Position numbers and translations under genes: made by a program. Shown one piece after another: positions 1-9,845 of a stretch of DNA of 64,000 bases. How positions within the stretch are numbered: the stretch's first letter is position 1; the number at the start of each line of letters is the position of its first letter. Origin of the DNA: DASUPK01 sp963747425 (GTDB lineage Bacteria > Actinomycetota > Thermoleophilia > Solirubrobacterales > 70-9); assembly GCA_963747425.1 (NCBI GenBank), contig CAVVFJ010000015.1, positions 28,161 to 92,160 of the forward strand, in the 5' to 3' direction. The notes beneath the pieces were generated by a model. That model worked only from the letters and a program-made list of their open reading frames with translations. It ran no database searches and was not told where the DNA came from.

Positions 1-735
1 TACAACCTGGCGGCGATGTCCTCGGTCGCGGAGTCCTGGCGGCTGGCGGTCGCGACGGCCGAGTACACGGCGGTCGGGGTGACCCGCCTGCTCGAGGGAA
101 TCCGAGAGGTCTGCCCGGACGCGCGCTTCTACCAGGCCTCCTCCTCGGAGATGTTCGGCGGGCGCGCGAGACTCCGCAGAGCGAGACCACGCCCTTCTAT
201 CCCCGCAGCCCCTACGGCGTGGCGAAGGTCTACGGCCACTTCATCACCGTCAACTACCGCGAGAGCTTCGGGCTGCACGCCAGCTCCGGGATCCTCTTCA
301 ACCACGAGTCGCCGCGCCGCGGGCAGTCATTCGTCACCCGCCGGATCAGCCGCGGCGTCGCCTCGATCAAGCTCGGCCTCGGCGACGAGCTGGTGCTCGG
401 CAACCTGGACGTGCGCCGCGACTGGGGATACGCGAAGGAGTACGTCGAGGCGATGTGGCTGATGCTCCAGCAGGAGGAGGCCGACGACTACGTGATCGGG
501 ACCGGCGTCTCGCACTCGGTCCGGGACCTCGTCGAGGCGGCCTTCGCATGCGTCGACCTGGAGGCGGACGACCATGTCCGGATCGATCCGGAGCTGGCGC
601 GGCCCGCGGACATCGAGGAGCTGGTGGCGAATCCGGCCAAGGCCCGGAGGAGCTCGGCTGGGAGCCGCGCGCACCTTCGAGGAGGTCGTGGAGATGATGG
701 TGCGGGCCGACCTCGAGGCGCTCGCGCCGGGCTAG
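1..735 (+). CDS. gmd: GDP-mannose 4,6-dehydratase, 5'-partial, with frameshifts
   Basis: Catalyses GDP-mannose to GDP-4-keto-6-deoxymannose, a precursor of deoxysugars in surface glycans. The gene enters from the left edge, so the N-terminal NAD-binding region is missing. Visible are the family motifs FYQASSSEMFG, SPYGVAK (catalytic Tyr and Lys), NHESPRRG and RDWGYAKEYVEAMW, then a C-terminal EELGWEPR. The protein is read in three frames: breaks lie near base 163 (after MFGG), near 646 (before EELGW) and near 671 (before TFEEVVEMM). Each fits one missing base. A complete second copy lies at 7632-8690. Function is secure; whether the breaks are real or read errors cannot be seen, but error is more likely. 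Confidence 0.85.
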
Positions 736-999
736 CGAGAAGCTGTACCTATACTCATCGCCCTTGGCGCCCCGCTCTCGGATCAGTACTTGCGCGGCAA
801 GCTCTCGAGCGCGACGACTTTCGAGACAAGCGGCTTCCGGGGCTGATCGAGGACTCTACTGTCCGGTCAGGGCGAGGAACGCCGGCGCTGGGATGGGGGC
901 ATGGCCTCGGGCATCGAGGCCCTCGAGTCCTCTCGGGGACGCGGAGGACTCGTGGCGGCGAGGACGCTGAGGCGGTCGACTGGATGAGGAGGAGGTGGT

Positions 1000-1235
1000 C
1001 CGTGCACGACCCGCTCGCCGCCCCGATCGGCTGCGACTGGACCATGACGACGAGTCCTTCGGCATCGTGCCCCGGTCCTCGGCACGCGAGAGGCTCTGAG
1101 AGGATTTGGGGAGGCTCCAAGACGCGGCATGCTCGAGCTCCACCGCGTCCTCCGGCGTAGCGGGGTCGCCGCAGTCGTCGTGCCCTTCCGGCTCGAGGGC
1201 GCCGCTGGAAAACCTGCCGGGAGGTCCTGTTTGGT
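1000..1235 (+). pseudogene. Remnant of a SAM-dependent methyltransferase
   Basis: The stretch 736-1470 has no intact gene. Within it, one frame from 1025 reads LRLDHDDESFGIV, which matches the pre-motif-IV pattern of class I methyltransferases (LPFDDESFDVV). Another frame from 1129 reads MLELHRVLRRSGVAAVVVPF, matching the post-motif (ELHRVLRPGG). The two pieces are in the right order and distance but in different frames and separated by a stop. No glycine-rich motif I is visible upstream. I see nothing coding in the rest of 736-1470 apart from a TATACT box at 750-755. It may be a decayed gene or a badly sequenced one. Confidence 0.4.
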
Positions 1236-1482
1236 CTCGTTGATCAGCTCGCGTCGTGGTGAGGCCTTGCCGGTGGCGAGACTCCCCGAGCGATCTCCGC
1301 CGGTCCGGCTCGAGCTCGGCGGCGTCTTCAGCCGTGTCGCGGCCTTCGCCACTCCGAGCTGCCGGGACGAGCGAGCATCTGCTTCCCGTCGAGCCCACTT
1401 TCACTGATCCGATCGACTCCTCCGAGCAGGCCGGTCTCCATCCTGGCGTCGATGCACACGCGGACGGCCCATGGGCCAGCCT

Positions 1483-1510
1483 TTAGCACGGCTAGCCTGC
1501 GCTGTAGCTT
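1483..1510 (+). promoter_or_regulatory. Leaderless-type promoter of the ABC permease gene
   Basis: TTAGCA at 1483-1488 and TAGCTT at 1505-1510 are separated by 16 bases. The -10 box lies 7 bases before ATG 1518, so transcription would begin at or next to the start codon. This decides the choice of 1518 over the upstream in-frame ATG at 1471. Confidence 0.5.
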
Positions 1511-1517
1511 CACGTCG

Positions 1518-2378
1518 ATGGCGACCGCACGAGGCACAGACCGTCGAGTACCCGGAGCTCGTCATCACCCCGCCGGGGCGCTGGAGCGCCCTTCGGCTGG
1601 GCGAGCTCTGGGCCCATCGCGAGCTGATCTACTTCCTGACCAAGCGCGAGCTCCAGATCCGCTACAAGCAGAGCGTCTTCGGGATCGCCTGGGCGGTCCT
1701 GCAGCCGCTGGTTTTCGCGTTCGTTCTCGCGCTCTTCTTCGGGCTTGTGATCAAGGTGAACATCCCGGGCGACCTCCCGTATCCGGTCTTCGCCGTCGCC
1801 GGAATCGTCCCATGGCAGTTCACCTCGCAGGCGATCCAACCAGGGCGCCACGCAGCCTCGTCCTGGACGCCGACCTGATCTCGAAGGTCTACTTCCCGCG
1901 CCTCGCGCTGCCGATCTCGAAGGCCCTGGGGCTGGTCCTCGACCTCGCGATCGCGCTGGTCGTGGTGGTCGTCGTCACCCTCGCCTACGGGGTCTCGATC
2001 TCCTCCATGGTCTATCTGGTCCCGGCGTTCCTGTTGCTCGGGGTGATCACCGCCTTCGCGCTCGCAACCCTGCTCGCGGCGATCAACGTGAGGTACCGGG
2101 ACGTCCAGGTGCTGGTCCCGGTGCTGGTGCAGATCCTCTTCTTCGCCAGCCCGGTCATCTACAGCGGGCGACGGTGGGGGGTCCTCGGGAGAGGTCCTTG
2201 TCCTACCTCTACTACGTCAACCCGATGGCCACCGTGCTCGATGGCACTCGTTGGGCGCTGCTCGACCAGCCGGCACCGAGCGTCGCCAAGGTCCTGATCT
2301 CGGTCGGCAGCGCTCGCTGCTCCTGCTCGGGGCGATCCTCTACTTCCGGCGCGCCGAGCGGTTCTTCGCGGACGTGAT

Positions 2379-2382
<4 letters not shown>
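1518..2382 (+). CDS. ABC-2 polysaccharide exporter permease (Wzm/TagG type), frameshifted
   Basis: Membrane component of an exporter that moves lipid-linked polysaccharide across the cytoplasmic membrane. The N-terminal half shows the family signature HRELIYFLTKRELQIRYKQS followed by a hydrophobic helix, then VPWQFTSQAI. The middle reads DADLISKVYFPRLALPISK with two long hydrophobic segments and INVRYRDVQVLVPVLVQILFFASPVIYS. The end is YYVNPMATVLDGTRWALL and a last membrane helix. Frame changes occur near 1525, 1843, 2168 and 2312, so the protein is pieced together from three frames. The ATPase gene follows immediately. About 285 residues if repaired, normal for the family. Confidence 0.85.
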
Positions 2383-3677
<1,295 letters not shown>

Positions 3678-3687
3678 GCGAGCGCGG

Positions 3688-3863
3688 TCAGAGCTCGAGC
3701 AGCTCCGCGTAGCGCTCGGCGACCCCTCATAGAGTTCCCCCGCGTATCTCCTGGGCGGCCCTGATTCCGCTGGCGCAGCGCGGAGTCGTCCAGACCTGCT
3801 CGATCAGCTCGGACGCAGCTCGTGCACCCAGTCGAAGTCCGGGGCGGGCCAGAGCCGGACGGT
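3688..3863 (-). pseudogene. C-terminal fragment, probably of a glycosyltransferase
   Basis: Read on the minus strand, pieces such as DFDWVHELRP, SELIEQVW and ERYAELLEL can be joined by small frame changes. Together they look like the C-terminal helix region of a GT-B type glycosyltransferase, ending at a TGA at 3690-3688. It lies directly after the stop of the methyltransferase gene and has no start codon of its own. It could also be a C-terminal extension of that methyltransferase separated by an indel. Recognition rests on a short stretch, so the call is weak. Confidence 0.3.
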
Positions 3864-4764
3864 TCAGTCGCGTTCGGGCTTGATCAGCGCCACGTGCACG
3901 CTGGTCCACAGATGGTCGTCCAGGCGCAGCACGATGTGCGGATAGGGCGTCGGCAGATGGCGAATCGCCGGCGGCGGCAGCTCCTTGCCGAAACGCGCCC
4001 GGACCCGATCAACGATGCTCGGACCCCGGCCGATCGTCTCGAAGAGCGACGAGAACTCGACCGGGCTGCTCATGCGTCTCCTCCGAGATCGAGAAATCCA
4101 GCGGTGACGCGGGCTCCCAGTCCATGCCGTCCAGCAGCACCTGGCGCAGCTCCGATTCATCGAACAGCACGGTGCCGGGCATCCCGGGCGGCGGTCCCGC
4201 GAGGCGGAACTCCGTCGCCAGCGCGACCACCCCTCCCGGACGCACCACCCGGTACATCTCCTCCACGCTCTTCCGGATGTTGTCGAGGTCACCGAAATGC
4301 TCGATCGATCCGGAGGAGAAGATCCCGTCGAAGGAGTCGTCCTCGTAGCGCAGGTCGAGCGCATCCATGTGCTGGACGACCAGCCGCCGCGGGTTCCAGT
4401 CGAGCGTCGTCTCCTTCTCGGGCGCATGGAGCATCCCCGCACCCGAGTCCATCGCCGACCAGGAGTCCTCGGTCAGGTAGAGGTCGGTGGCGAAGACCCG
4501 CTTGACGTGCCGGGTGAGCCAGAAGATGGTCGCCTCGGTGCCCGCTCCGACTCCGAGGATCTCGGCGTCCTCGCGCAGCGCGCCGAAGTCGCGCAGGGCG
4601 CGCGCGGTCATCGCCACCTCCCAGGGCTTGCGGTGCTCCTCTCCGTCCGGGTAGTCGGGGCGCTCGGGACCCACCCCCGCCATGTCCCTGATCACGCTGT
4701 GCAGATCGGGATCCCTGAAGTCCTCGAGCTCGCACAGCTTGCAGTACCCGAGAGAGGGGCTCAT
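3864..4764 (-). CDS. Class I SAM-dependent methyltransferase, one frameshift
   Basis: Probable methyltransferase of the surface-glycan locus. Motif I is ILGVGAGTEATIFWL, with acidic residues in VFATDLYL. The motif-IV region is LRYEDDSFDGIFSSGSIEHFGD and the post-motif YRVVRPGGVVALATEF. The N-terminus has a small CKLCEL pair of cysteines. The reading frame changes near 4075: SISEET is in one frame and MSSPVEFSSLFETIG to the end in the next. The total length (901 bases) is one base over a multiple of three. I chose ATG 4764 because it lies 34 bases after the stop of the upstream gene; ATG 4761 is equally possible. Confidence 0.75.
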
Positions 4765-4798
4765 CATCGCGGGCACTCTAGAGAGAGAAGCTCGACTA

Positions 4799-5890
4799 TC
4801 ACCGACTGGCCGCACGTCGCTCCGCGCGCCGGCGGATCCGCCGAATCCGTGCGTCCAGCAGCGGTGCCACCCCCGGGATCCGCCGAAGCGCCCTGGCGGC
4901 GAAGCGACGCAGCCTGCGAGCGGCCCGCACGTGGACCTCGCGCAGAGGAAACGGCCGCTCGTAGAGGTCGCGCTCGCGGTAAGCGGCTCTGAGCTCCCGC
5001 CGCAGAGGGGCTCCGCGAATGGGCGCGAGGTAGCGCCCCCACGATTTCTGGTCGTAGACGAAACGCTGAGCGATCCGCGAGCGCTCGAGCTCGGGCGGGT
5101 ATTTGACGTAATAGCCGTACTCCTCGTCGAAGACCCCCTTGCTCCAGCGCGTGGAGCCGCCCGGGAGCCGGATCGCGTAGGGGACGTAGGGGAGGAACCT
5201 CACGTGCCGCGACAGCCCGAGGTCCTTGAGACGCGCGGCGAGGAAGCGCTCGGGATTCAGGAACGGCCAATCCTGGGAAACGCTCCTACGGGCGAGCTTG
5301 CGCTTGAGCCGCTCCGGCTCGGAGAAGATCGGGTCCGGCACCTCCAGGAAGCGGCTGAGATGCCGGCGGGGCACGATCAGGTGGCGATCCCCGACCCCGC
5401 CGTACCCTTCCCCGTCGAGCGCGTAGATGTGGCGTCCTGAGAGGAATCGCGTGCTGGGATGAGGGATCGGCCAGACCAGATCCGAGCGCGTCACGATCAG
5501 CCAGTCGTAATCGTCCGCGATTCCGGCCCGTTCGATCGACTCCTTCAGGAACTGCCGGAAGTAGAGGACGATCGCTCCGGAGCCGGGCTCATGGATCTCA
5601 GGGTCCTCGATGCCGCCGAGGAGAAAGGATCCCGGCGTGAGCAGTGTCCGCCAACGCGAGCTCCCGGCCTGCCGGTCATACAGCTCTCCCCAGTCGTCGG
5701 GCTCGGGGACCCGCCAGAGGAACGTCGCCCTCTCGTAAAGAGGGTTCGGGCTCTCGTGGTCCCCGACGCACAGTGCCAGGTCCGCATCGAGGACCTCGAT
5801 CACGTTCGAGAAAAAGCTCTCCGCGGTGATCTCCCAGGCACGGGTCTCGGCCATCACCGCCACCAGGACCCGCTCAGGTCTAACCATCAT
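4799..5890 (-). CDS. Hypothetical protein, possible WavE-like glycan-synthesis protein
   Basis: A 363-residue soluble protein without signal peptide or clear membrane segment. The N-terminus RVLVAVMAETRAWEI and the central YDWLIVTRSDLVWPIP resemble the core of WavE and related lipopolysaccharide-synthesis proteins, where a TRSDL-type motif is conserved. The C-terminal 60 residues are very rich in arginine, which may contact membrane or an anionic glycan. It is transcribed with the methyltransferase downstream (34 bases apart). Its start is 11 bases from that of the divergent FkbM gene. The function is inferred mainly from context; this could be a glycosyltransferase or another glycan-modifying enzyme. 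Confidence 0.45.
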   Translation of the reverse strand: MMVRPERVLVAVMAETRAWEITAESFFSNVIEVLDADLALCVGDHESPNPLYERATFLWRVPEPDDWGELYDRQAGSSRWRTLLTPGSFLLGGIEDPEIHEPGSGAIVLYFRQFLKESIERAGIADDYDWLIVTRSDLVWPIPHPSTRFLSGRHIYALDGEGYGGVGDRHLIVPRRHLSRFLEVPDPIFSEPERLKRKLARRSVSQDWPFLNPERFLAARLKDLGLSRHVRFLPYVPYAIRLPGGSTRWSKGVFDEEYGYYVKYPPELERSRIAQRFVYDQKSWGRYLAPIRGAPLRRELRAAYRERDLYERPFPLREVHVRAARRLRRFAARALRRIPGVAPLLDARIRRIRRRAERRAASR

Positions 5891-5901
5891 CCTGGACAGG
5901 A

Positions 5902-6666
5902 ATGTTGGCTGAATTCAGAGAGACTTCGTCCGTGTGGGCCAGATTGAAGGCGCGGATCTTTCACTTCCTGCAGTGCCTGGTGCGCTTAGGCGGCCTGGAT
6001 CTGCAGCCGCGTCACCCGCCCGCGAGGCCCCTGGGCAGCTTCCTCGCGAACCGGGACTTCGACCTCGTCCTTGACGTGGGTGCATCCACTGGAAATTACG
6101 CCAGGACCATCCGGGCGGGCGGATTCGAGCGAAGGATCTGCTCGTTTGAGCCCCTGCGCGCGTCATTCGTGAGGCTCGAGAAGCTGGCTGCGGACGATCC
6201 GGACTGGTCCTGCCTTCGCCTGGCAATCGGCGCTCACCCCGGAGAGGCGGAGATCAACGTCGCGGGCAACTCCGACAGCAGCTCACTCCTGGAGATGGGC
6301 GAGAGGCACGCCCGCAGCGACCCCCTGTCCGTGTACGTCGGGACGGAGACCATCGAGCTGAGCACCGTCGATGAAATCTGGGACAGGGTCGTCAGCGAGG
6401 GCGAGGCGGTGTTTCTGAAGCTCGACGTCCAGGGATTCGAGCTGGAGGCCCTCCACGGGGCGGAGCGATCCCTCCCGGCCATCGAAGGCGTTCAAGCGGA
6501 GCTGTCCCTAGTGCCCCTGTATGAGGGAGCGCCGGACTGGACCGAGGTGATCTCCTACCTGCAGGAGCGTGGATTTCACCCGGAGCGCCTCGAGCCTGCC
6601 TTCGAGGACCCGCGGACCGGGGAGGTCCTTCAGATCGACGGCGTCTTCACCCGGTATCGCGGGTAA
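5902..6666 (+). CDS. FkbM family methyltransferase
   Basis: FkbM-type enzymes O-methylate sugars or polyketides with SAM. Motif I is DLVLDVGASTGNYARTI (about residues 53-69). ICSFEPLRASFVRLEKL is the family motif that binds the SAM ribose. FLKLDVQGFELEALHGAE (about 170-188) is the second hallmark. Length 254 residues is typical. The start codon lies 11 bases from the divergent gene, so both promoters must overlap the coding ends. The last 20 bases overlap the end of the convergent epimerase gene. Confidence 0.85.
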   Translation: MLAEFRETSSVWARLKARIFHFLQCLVRLGGLDLQPRHPPARPLGSFLANRDFDLVLDVGASTGNYARTIRAGGFERRICSFEPLRASFVRLEKLAADDPDWSCLRLAIGAHPGEAEINVAGNSDSSSLLEMGERHARSDPLSVYVGTETIELSTVDEIWDRVVSEGEAVFLKLDVQGFELEALHGAERSLPAIEGVQAELSLVPLYEGAPDWTEVISYLQERGFHPERLEPAFEDPRTGEVLQIDGVFTRYRG

Positions 6667-7627
6667 CCGCGAGCTGCTCGTATACCCAGCGATATGTGTG
6701 CGCCATGCCGTCCCTCAGAGGGATCGATGGCTCCCAGCCGAGCCTCTCCTTGATCAGGGTGTTGTCGCTGTTGCGACCCCTTACGCCCTGAGGCGCCGAG
6801 AGGTCGTAGTTGCGCTCCACCTCGATCCCGGCGATCTCCTCGACCGTGTCGACGAGCTGGTTGATCGTCACCAGCTCGCTCGAGCCGAGGTTGATCGGGT
6901 CCGCGATGTCGGAGCCCATGATCAGGCGGGTGCCATGGACGCAGTCGTCGATGTAGCTGAAGCTCCGCGTCTGCTCGCCGTCACCCCAGACCTCAATCTG
7001 GTGGCTCCCGGAGAGCTTCGCCTCGGCGACCTTGCAGCAGATCGCCGCCGGCGCCTTCTCACGGCCGCCCTCGAAGGTCCCATGGGAGCCATAGACGTTG
7101 TGGTAGCGCGCGACCCGCGTGACGAGACCGAAGTCCTCCATGAAGTGGCGGCACATTCGCTCGCTGAAGAGCTTCTCCCACCCGTAGCCGTCCTCGGGCA
7201 TCGCCGGGTACGCATCCGATTCCCTGAGCGGCTCAACCGCTGCGGAGGATTGTTTGCCCTCGGCGTAGACGCACGCCGACGACGAGAAGAAGAACCGCTC
7301 CACGCCCGCGTCATATGAAGCCTGAAGGAGGTGGGTGTTGATCAGTACCGAGAGCATGCAGTTCGCCTTGTTGCTCTCGATGTAGCCCATCCCCCCCATG
7401 TCCGAGGCGAGGTTGAAGACCTCATTGACTCCCGCGATCGCCGCCCGAGCATCGGGCAGGAGGCGCAGGTCGAGCTCCATATTCTCCGCCTTCGAGTGGA
7501 GCTGGTGCCACCGCTCTCTCGGCTTCGCGTCTACGGCACGCACCGAGATCCCGTCTTGAAGAAGCTCCCCGACGAGGTGGCCACCGATGAAGCCTCCGGC
7601 TCCGGCGACCAGTACGGACCGAGCCAT
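6647..7627 (-). CDS. GDP-mannose 3,5-epimerase-like SDR enzyme
   Basis: Extended short-chain dehydrogenase with an N-terminal NAD motif (GAGGFIGGHL). It carries sequence blocks I know from plant GDP-mannose 3,5-epimerase: FNLASDMGGMGYIESN, SSACVYAEGKQ, GREKAPAAIC, WGDGEQTRSFSYIDDCV and GVRGRNSDNTLIKERLGW. These include the cysteine and lysine positions used as acid/base in that family. The product would be GDP-L-galactose or GDP-L-gulose. The gene starts 4 bases after the gmd stop, so the two use one transcript and compete for GDP-mannose. Length 326 residues is slightly shorter than the plant enzyme. Confidence 0.75.
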   Translation of the reverse strand: MARSVLVAGAGGFIGGHLVGELLQDGISVRAVDAKPRERWHQLHSKAENMELDLRLLPDARAAIAGVNEVFNLASDMGGMGYIESNKANCMLSVLINTHLLQASYDAGVERFFFSSSACVYAEGKQSSAAVEPLRESDAYPAMPEDGYGWEKLFSERMCRHFMEDFGLVTRVARYHNVYGSHGTFEGGREKAPAAICCKVAEAKLSGSHQIEVWGDGEQTRSFSYIDDCVHGTRLIMGSDIADPINLGSSELVTINQLVDTVEEIAGIEVERNYDLSAPQGVRGRNSDNTLIKERLGWEPSIPLRDGMAHTYRWVYEQLAVTRDTG

Positions 7628-7631
7628 GGCT

Positions 7632-8690
7632 CTAGCGGGTCACCTTGCCCGACAGTTGGTCCTCCAGGGCCTCCACATCAGCGTCGACCATCAGCTCGAC
7701 GAGCTCCTTGAAGCGGACCTTGGCCTCCCAGCCGAGCTTCTCCTTCGCCTTGCTCGCGTCCCCAAGGAGGACGTCGACCTCGGAGGGGCGGTAGTACTTC
7801 GGGTCGATCTCGAGGTGCTCGTCCACCTCGAGCCCCTGCCGGGCGAAGGCGATCTCGACCGCGTCGCGGACCGTGTGCGTCTCGCCGGTGGCGATCACGA
7901 AGTCCTCGGGCTCGTCGGCCTGCAGCATCAGCCACATCGCCTCGACGTAGTCCGGTGCGTAGCCCCAGTCGCGCTGGGCGTCGAGGTTGCCGAGGTAGAG
8001 CTTGTCCTGCAGCCCGGCCGCGATCCGCGCCACAGCGCGGGTGATCTTGCGGGTGACGAAGGTCTCGCCGCGGCGCGGCGACTCGTGGTTGAAGAGGATC
8101 CCGTTGACGGCGAACATGTCGTAGGCCTCGCGGTAGTTCACCGTCGCCCAGTAGGCCGCGACCTTGGCGACGCCGTAGGGGCTGCGCGGATGGAACGGGG
8201 TTGCCTCGTTCTGCGGCGGCGGCGCCGCACCGAACATCTCCGAGGAGGAGGCCTGGTAGAAGCGGGGGCTCACCCCGGCCTCGCGGATCGCCTCGAGCAG
8301 GCGGACGGTCCCGGCGCCGGTCACGTCGAAGGTGTACTCCGGGATGTCGAACGAGACCCGGACGTGGCTCTGCGCGCCGAGGTGGTAGATCTCGTCCGGC
8401 CGGAGCTCGTAGAGCAGCTTGACCAGGGCGACCGAGTCGGTGAGGTCCCCGTAGTGCGTGAAGAGCTTGACGCCCGACTCGTGCGGGTCCTGGTAGAGGT
8501 GATCGATCCGCTGGGTGTTGAGGCTCGACGAGCGCCTGACGATGCCGTGGACCTCGTAGCCCTTCTCGAGCAGGAGCTCTGCCAGGTAGGACCCGTCCTG
8601 GCCCGAGATCCCGGTGATCAGGGCACGCTTGCCGGTCCCGGGAACCCGGGGCAGGTATGGGTGCGGCTCGTTCGTCTGCGGCTCGTTCAT
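7632..8690 (-). CDS. gmd: GDP-mannose 4,6-dehydratase
   Basis: A 352-residue protein, first enzyme of GDP-fucose, GDP-rhamnose and related deoxysugar routes. GISGQDGSYLAELLLEKGYEVHGIVRRSS is represented by its parts GISGQDGSYL (NADP binding) and HGIVRRSS. Further family blocks are FYQASSSEMFG, SPYGVAK (Tyr and Lys of the active site), NHESPRRGETFVTRKI and QRDWGYAPDYVEAMW. I chose ATG 8690 because the sequence upstream is low in family similarity and the next gene diverges from 8758. It is the intact counterpart of the broken copy at the left edge. The GDP-mannose epimerase gene follows 4 bases downstream. Confidence 0.93.
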   Translation of the reverse strand: MNEPQTNEPHPYLPRVPGTGKRALITGISGQDGSYLAELLLEKGYEVHGIVRRSSSLNTQRIDHLYQDPHESGVKLFTHYGDLTDSVALVKLLYELRPDEIYHLGAQSHVRVSFDIPEYTFDVTGAGTVRLLEAIREAGVSPRFYQASSSEMFGAAPPPQNEATPFHPRSPYGVAKVAAYWATVNYREAYDMFAVNGILFNHESPRRGETFVTRKITRAVARIAAGLQDKLYLGNLDAQRDWGYAPDYVEAMWLMLQADEPEDFVIATGETHTVRDAVEIAFARQGLEVDEHLEIDPKYYRPSEVDVLLGDASKAKEKLGWEAKVRFKELVELMVDADVEALEDQLSGKVTR

Positions 8691-8757
8691 GGCTCCGGGC
8701 AGCGGGGATGGTGGCAGAAGACGCCGGTCAACCGGGCCATTAACCTCGCACCCCACG

Positions 8758-9843
8758 ATGCGCGTCCTGATCACAGGCGGTGCCGGCTTCGTGGGCGCCA
8801 ATCTCGGTATTTCCCTCGCCGCCCGCCATCCGGGCTGGGAGCTGATCGCCTACGACAACCTCCACCGGCGCGGCTCGGAGCTCAACCTTCCCCGCCTGGA
8901 GGAGGCCGGGATCGAGTTCGCCAGGGGCGACGTTCGCAGCCTCGACGAGCTCATGGAGATCGAGCACGTCGACGCGCTGGTCGAATGCTCCGCCGAGCCG
9001 TCCGCTCTCGCCGGCGCCGACGGCGAGACCGCCTACACCGTTCACACGAACCTGACGGGCGCCTACAACTGCCTCGAGCTGGCGCGCCGCGATGACGCTC
9101 AGCTGATCTTCCTCTCCACCAGCCGCGTCTATCCGGTGCGACCTCAGAACGAGCTCGCCTACGAAGAGGGGCGGACCCGGTTCGAGCTCACGGACGAGCA
9201 GGAGATACCGGGGGCGTCATCGGCGGGGATCTCCGAGGACTTCCCGATGGAGGGCGCCCGCAGCCTCTACGGGGCGACGAAGCTATCCGCTGAGCTCCTG
9301 ATCGAGGAGTACGCGGAGGGCTTCGGGCTGCGAACGGCGATCGACCGCTGCGGCGTGATAACCGGGCCGTGGCAGATGGGCAAGGTCGACCAGGGAGTGT
9401 TCGCCTTCTGGATCCTCCACCACCAGCTAGGCCTGCCTCTGAGCTACATCGGCTATGGCTGTGAGGGCAAGCAGGTCCGCGACCTGCTGCACGTGGACGA
9501 CGTGGTGGAGCTCGTGGAGGAGCAGCTCCTGGATCCCGCGGGCTGGGCGGGCTTCGTGGGAAACGTCGGCGGCGGACGCGATAACAGCCTCTCGCTGGTG
9601 GAGACGACGGAGATCTGCAGAGAGCTGACCGGCAACGACGTCGCGATCGAGCGGGTGCCCGAGACCAGACAGGGCGACGTCCCCATCTTCATCGCCGACT
9701 GCGCTCGGCTCTTCGAGCGGACCGAATGGCGCCCGCGCCGGGACCCCCGCCAGACGCTCTCCGACATCCACCGGTGGACCGCCGCGAACGAGTCGAGCCT
9801 CGCCGAGGCGCTCGGGCTCGACGCGTCGGCCAGGACGAGCTGA
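8758..9843 (+). CDS. NAD-dependent epimerase/dehydratase, CDP-paratose 2-epimerase-like
   Basis: Extended SDR of 361 residues. The N-terminus MRVLITGGAGFVGANL is the NAD motif. The active-site tyrosine and lysine are in SLYGATKLSAE. The motifs CGVITGPWQMGKVDQGVF and GKQVRDLLHVDD resemble tyvelose epimerases acting on CDP-sugars. The substrate cannot be read from sequence, and many such genes act on other nucleotide sugars. It is separated by 2 bases from a paralogue of the same size, so the pair likely performs consecutive or alternative steps. Confidence 0.7.
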   Translation: MRVLITGGAGFVGANLGISLAARHPGWELIAYDNLHRRGSELNLPRLEEAGIEFARGDVRSLDELMEIEHVDALVECSAEPSALAGADGETAYTVHTNLTGAYNCLELARRDDAQLIFLSTSRVYPVRPQNELAYEEGRTRFELTDEQEIPGASSAGISEDFPMEGARSLYGATKLSAELLIEEYAEGFGLRTAIDRCGVITGPWQMGKVDQGVFAFWILHHQLGLPLSYIGYGCEGKQVRDLLHVDDVVELVEEQLLDPAGWAGFVGNVGGGRDNSLSLVETTEICRELTGNDVAIERVPETRQGDVPIFIADCARLFERTEWRPRRDPRQTLSDIHRWTAANESSLAEALGLDASARTS

Positions 9844-9845
9844 CG

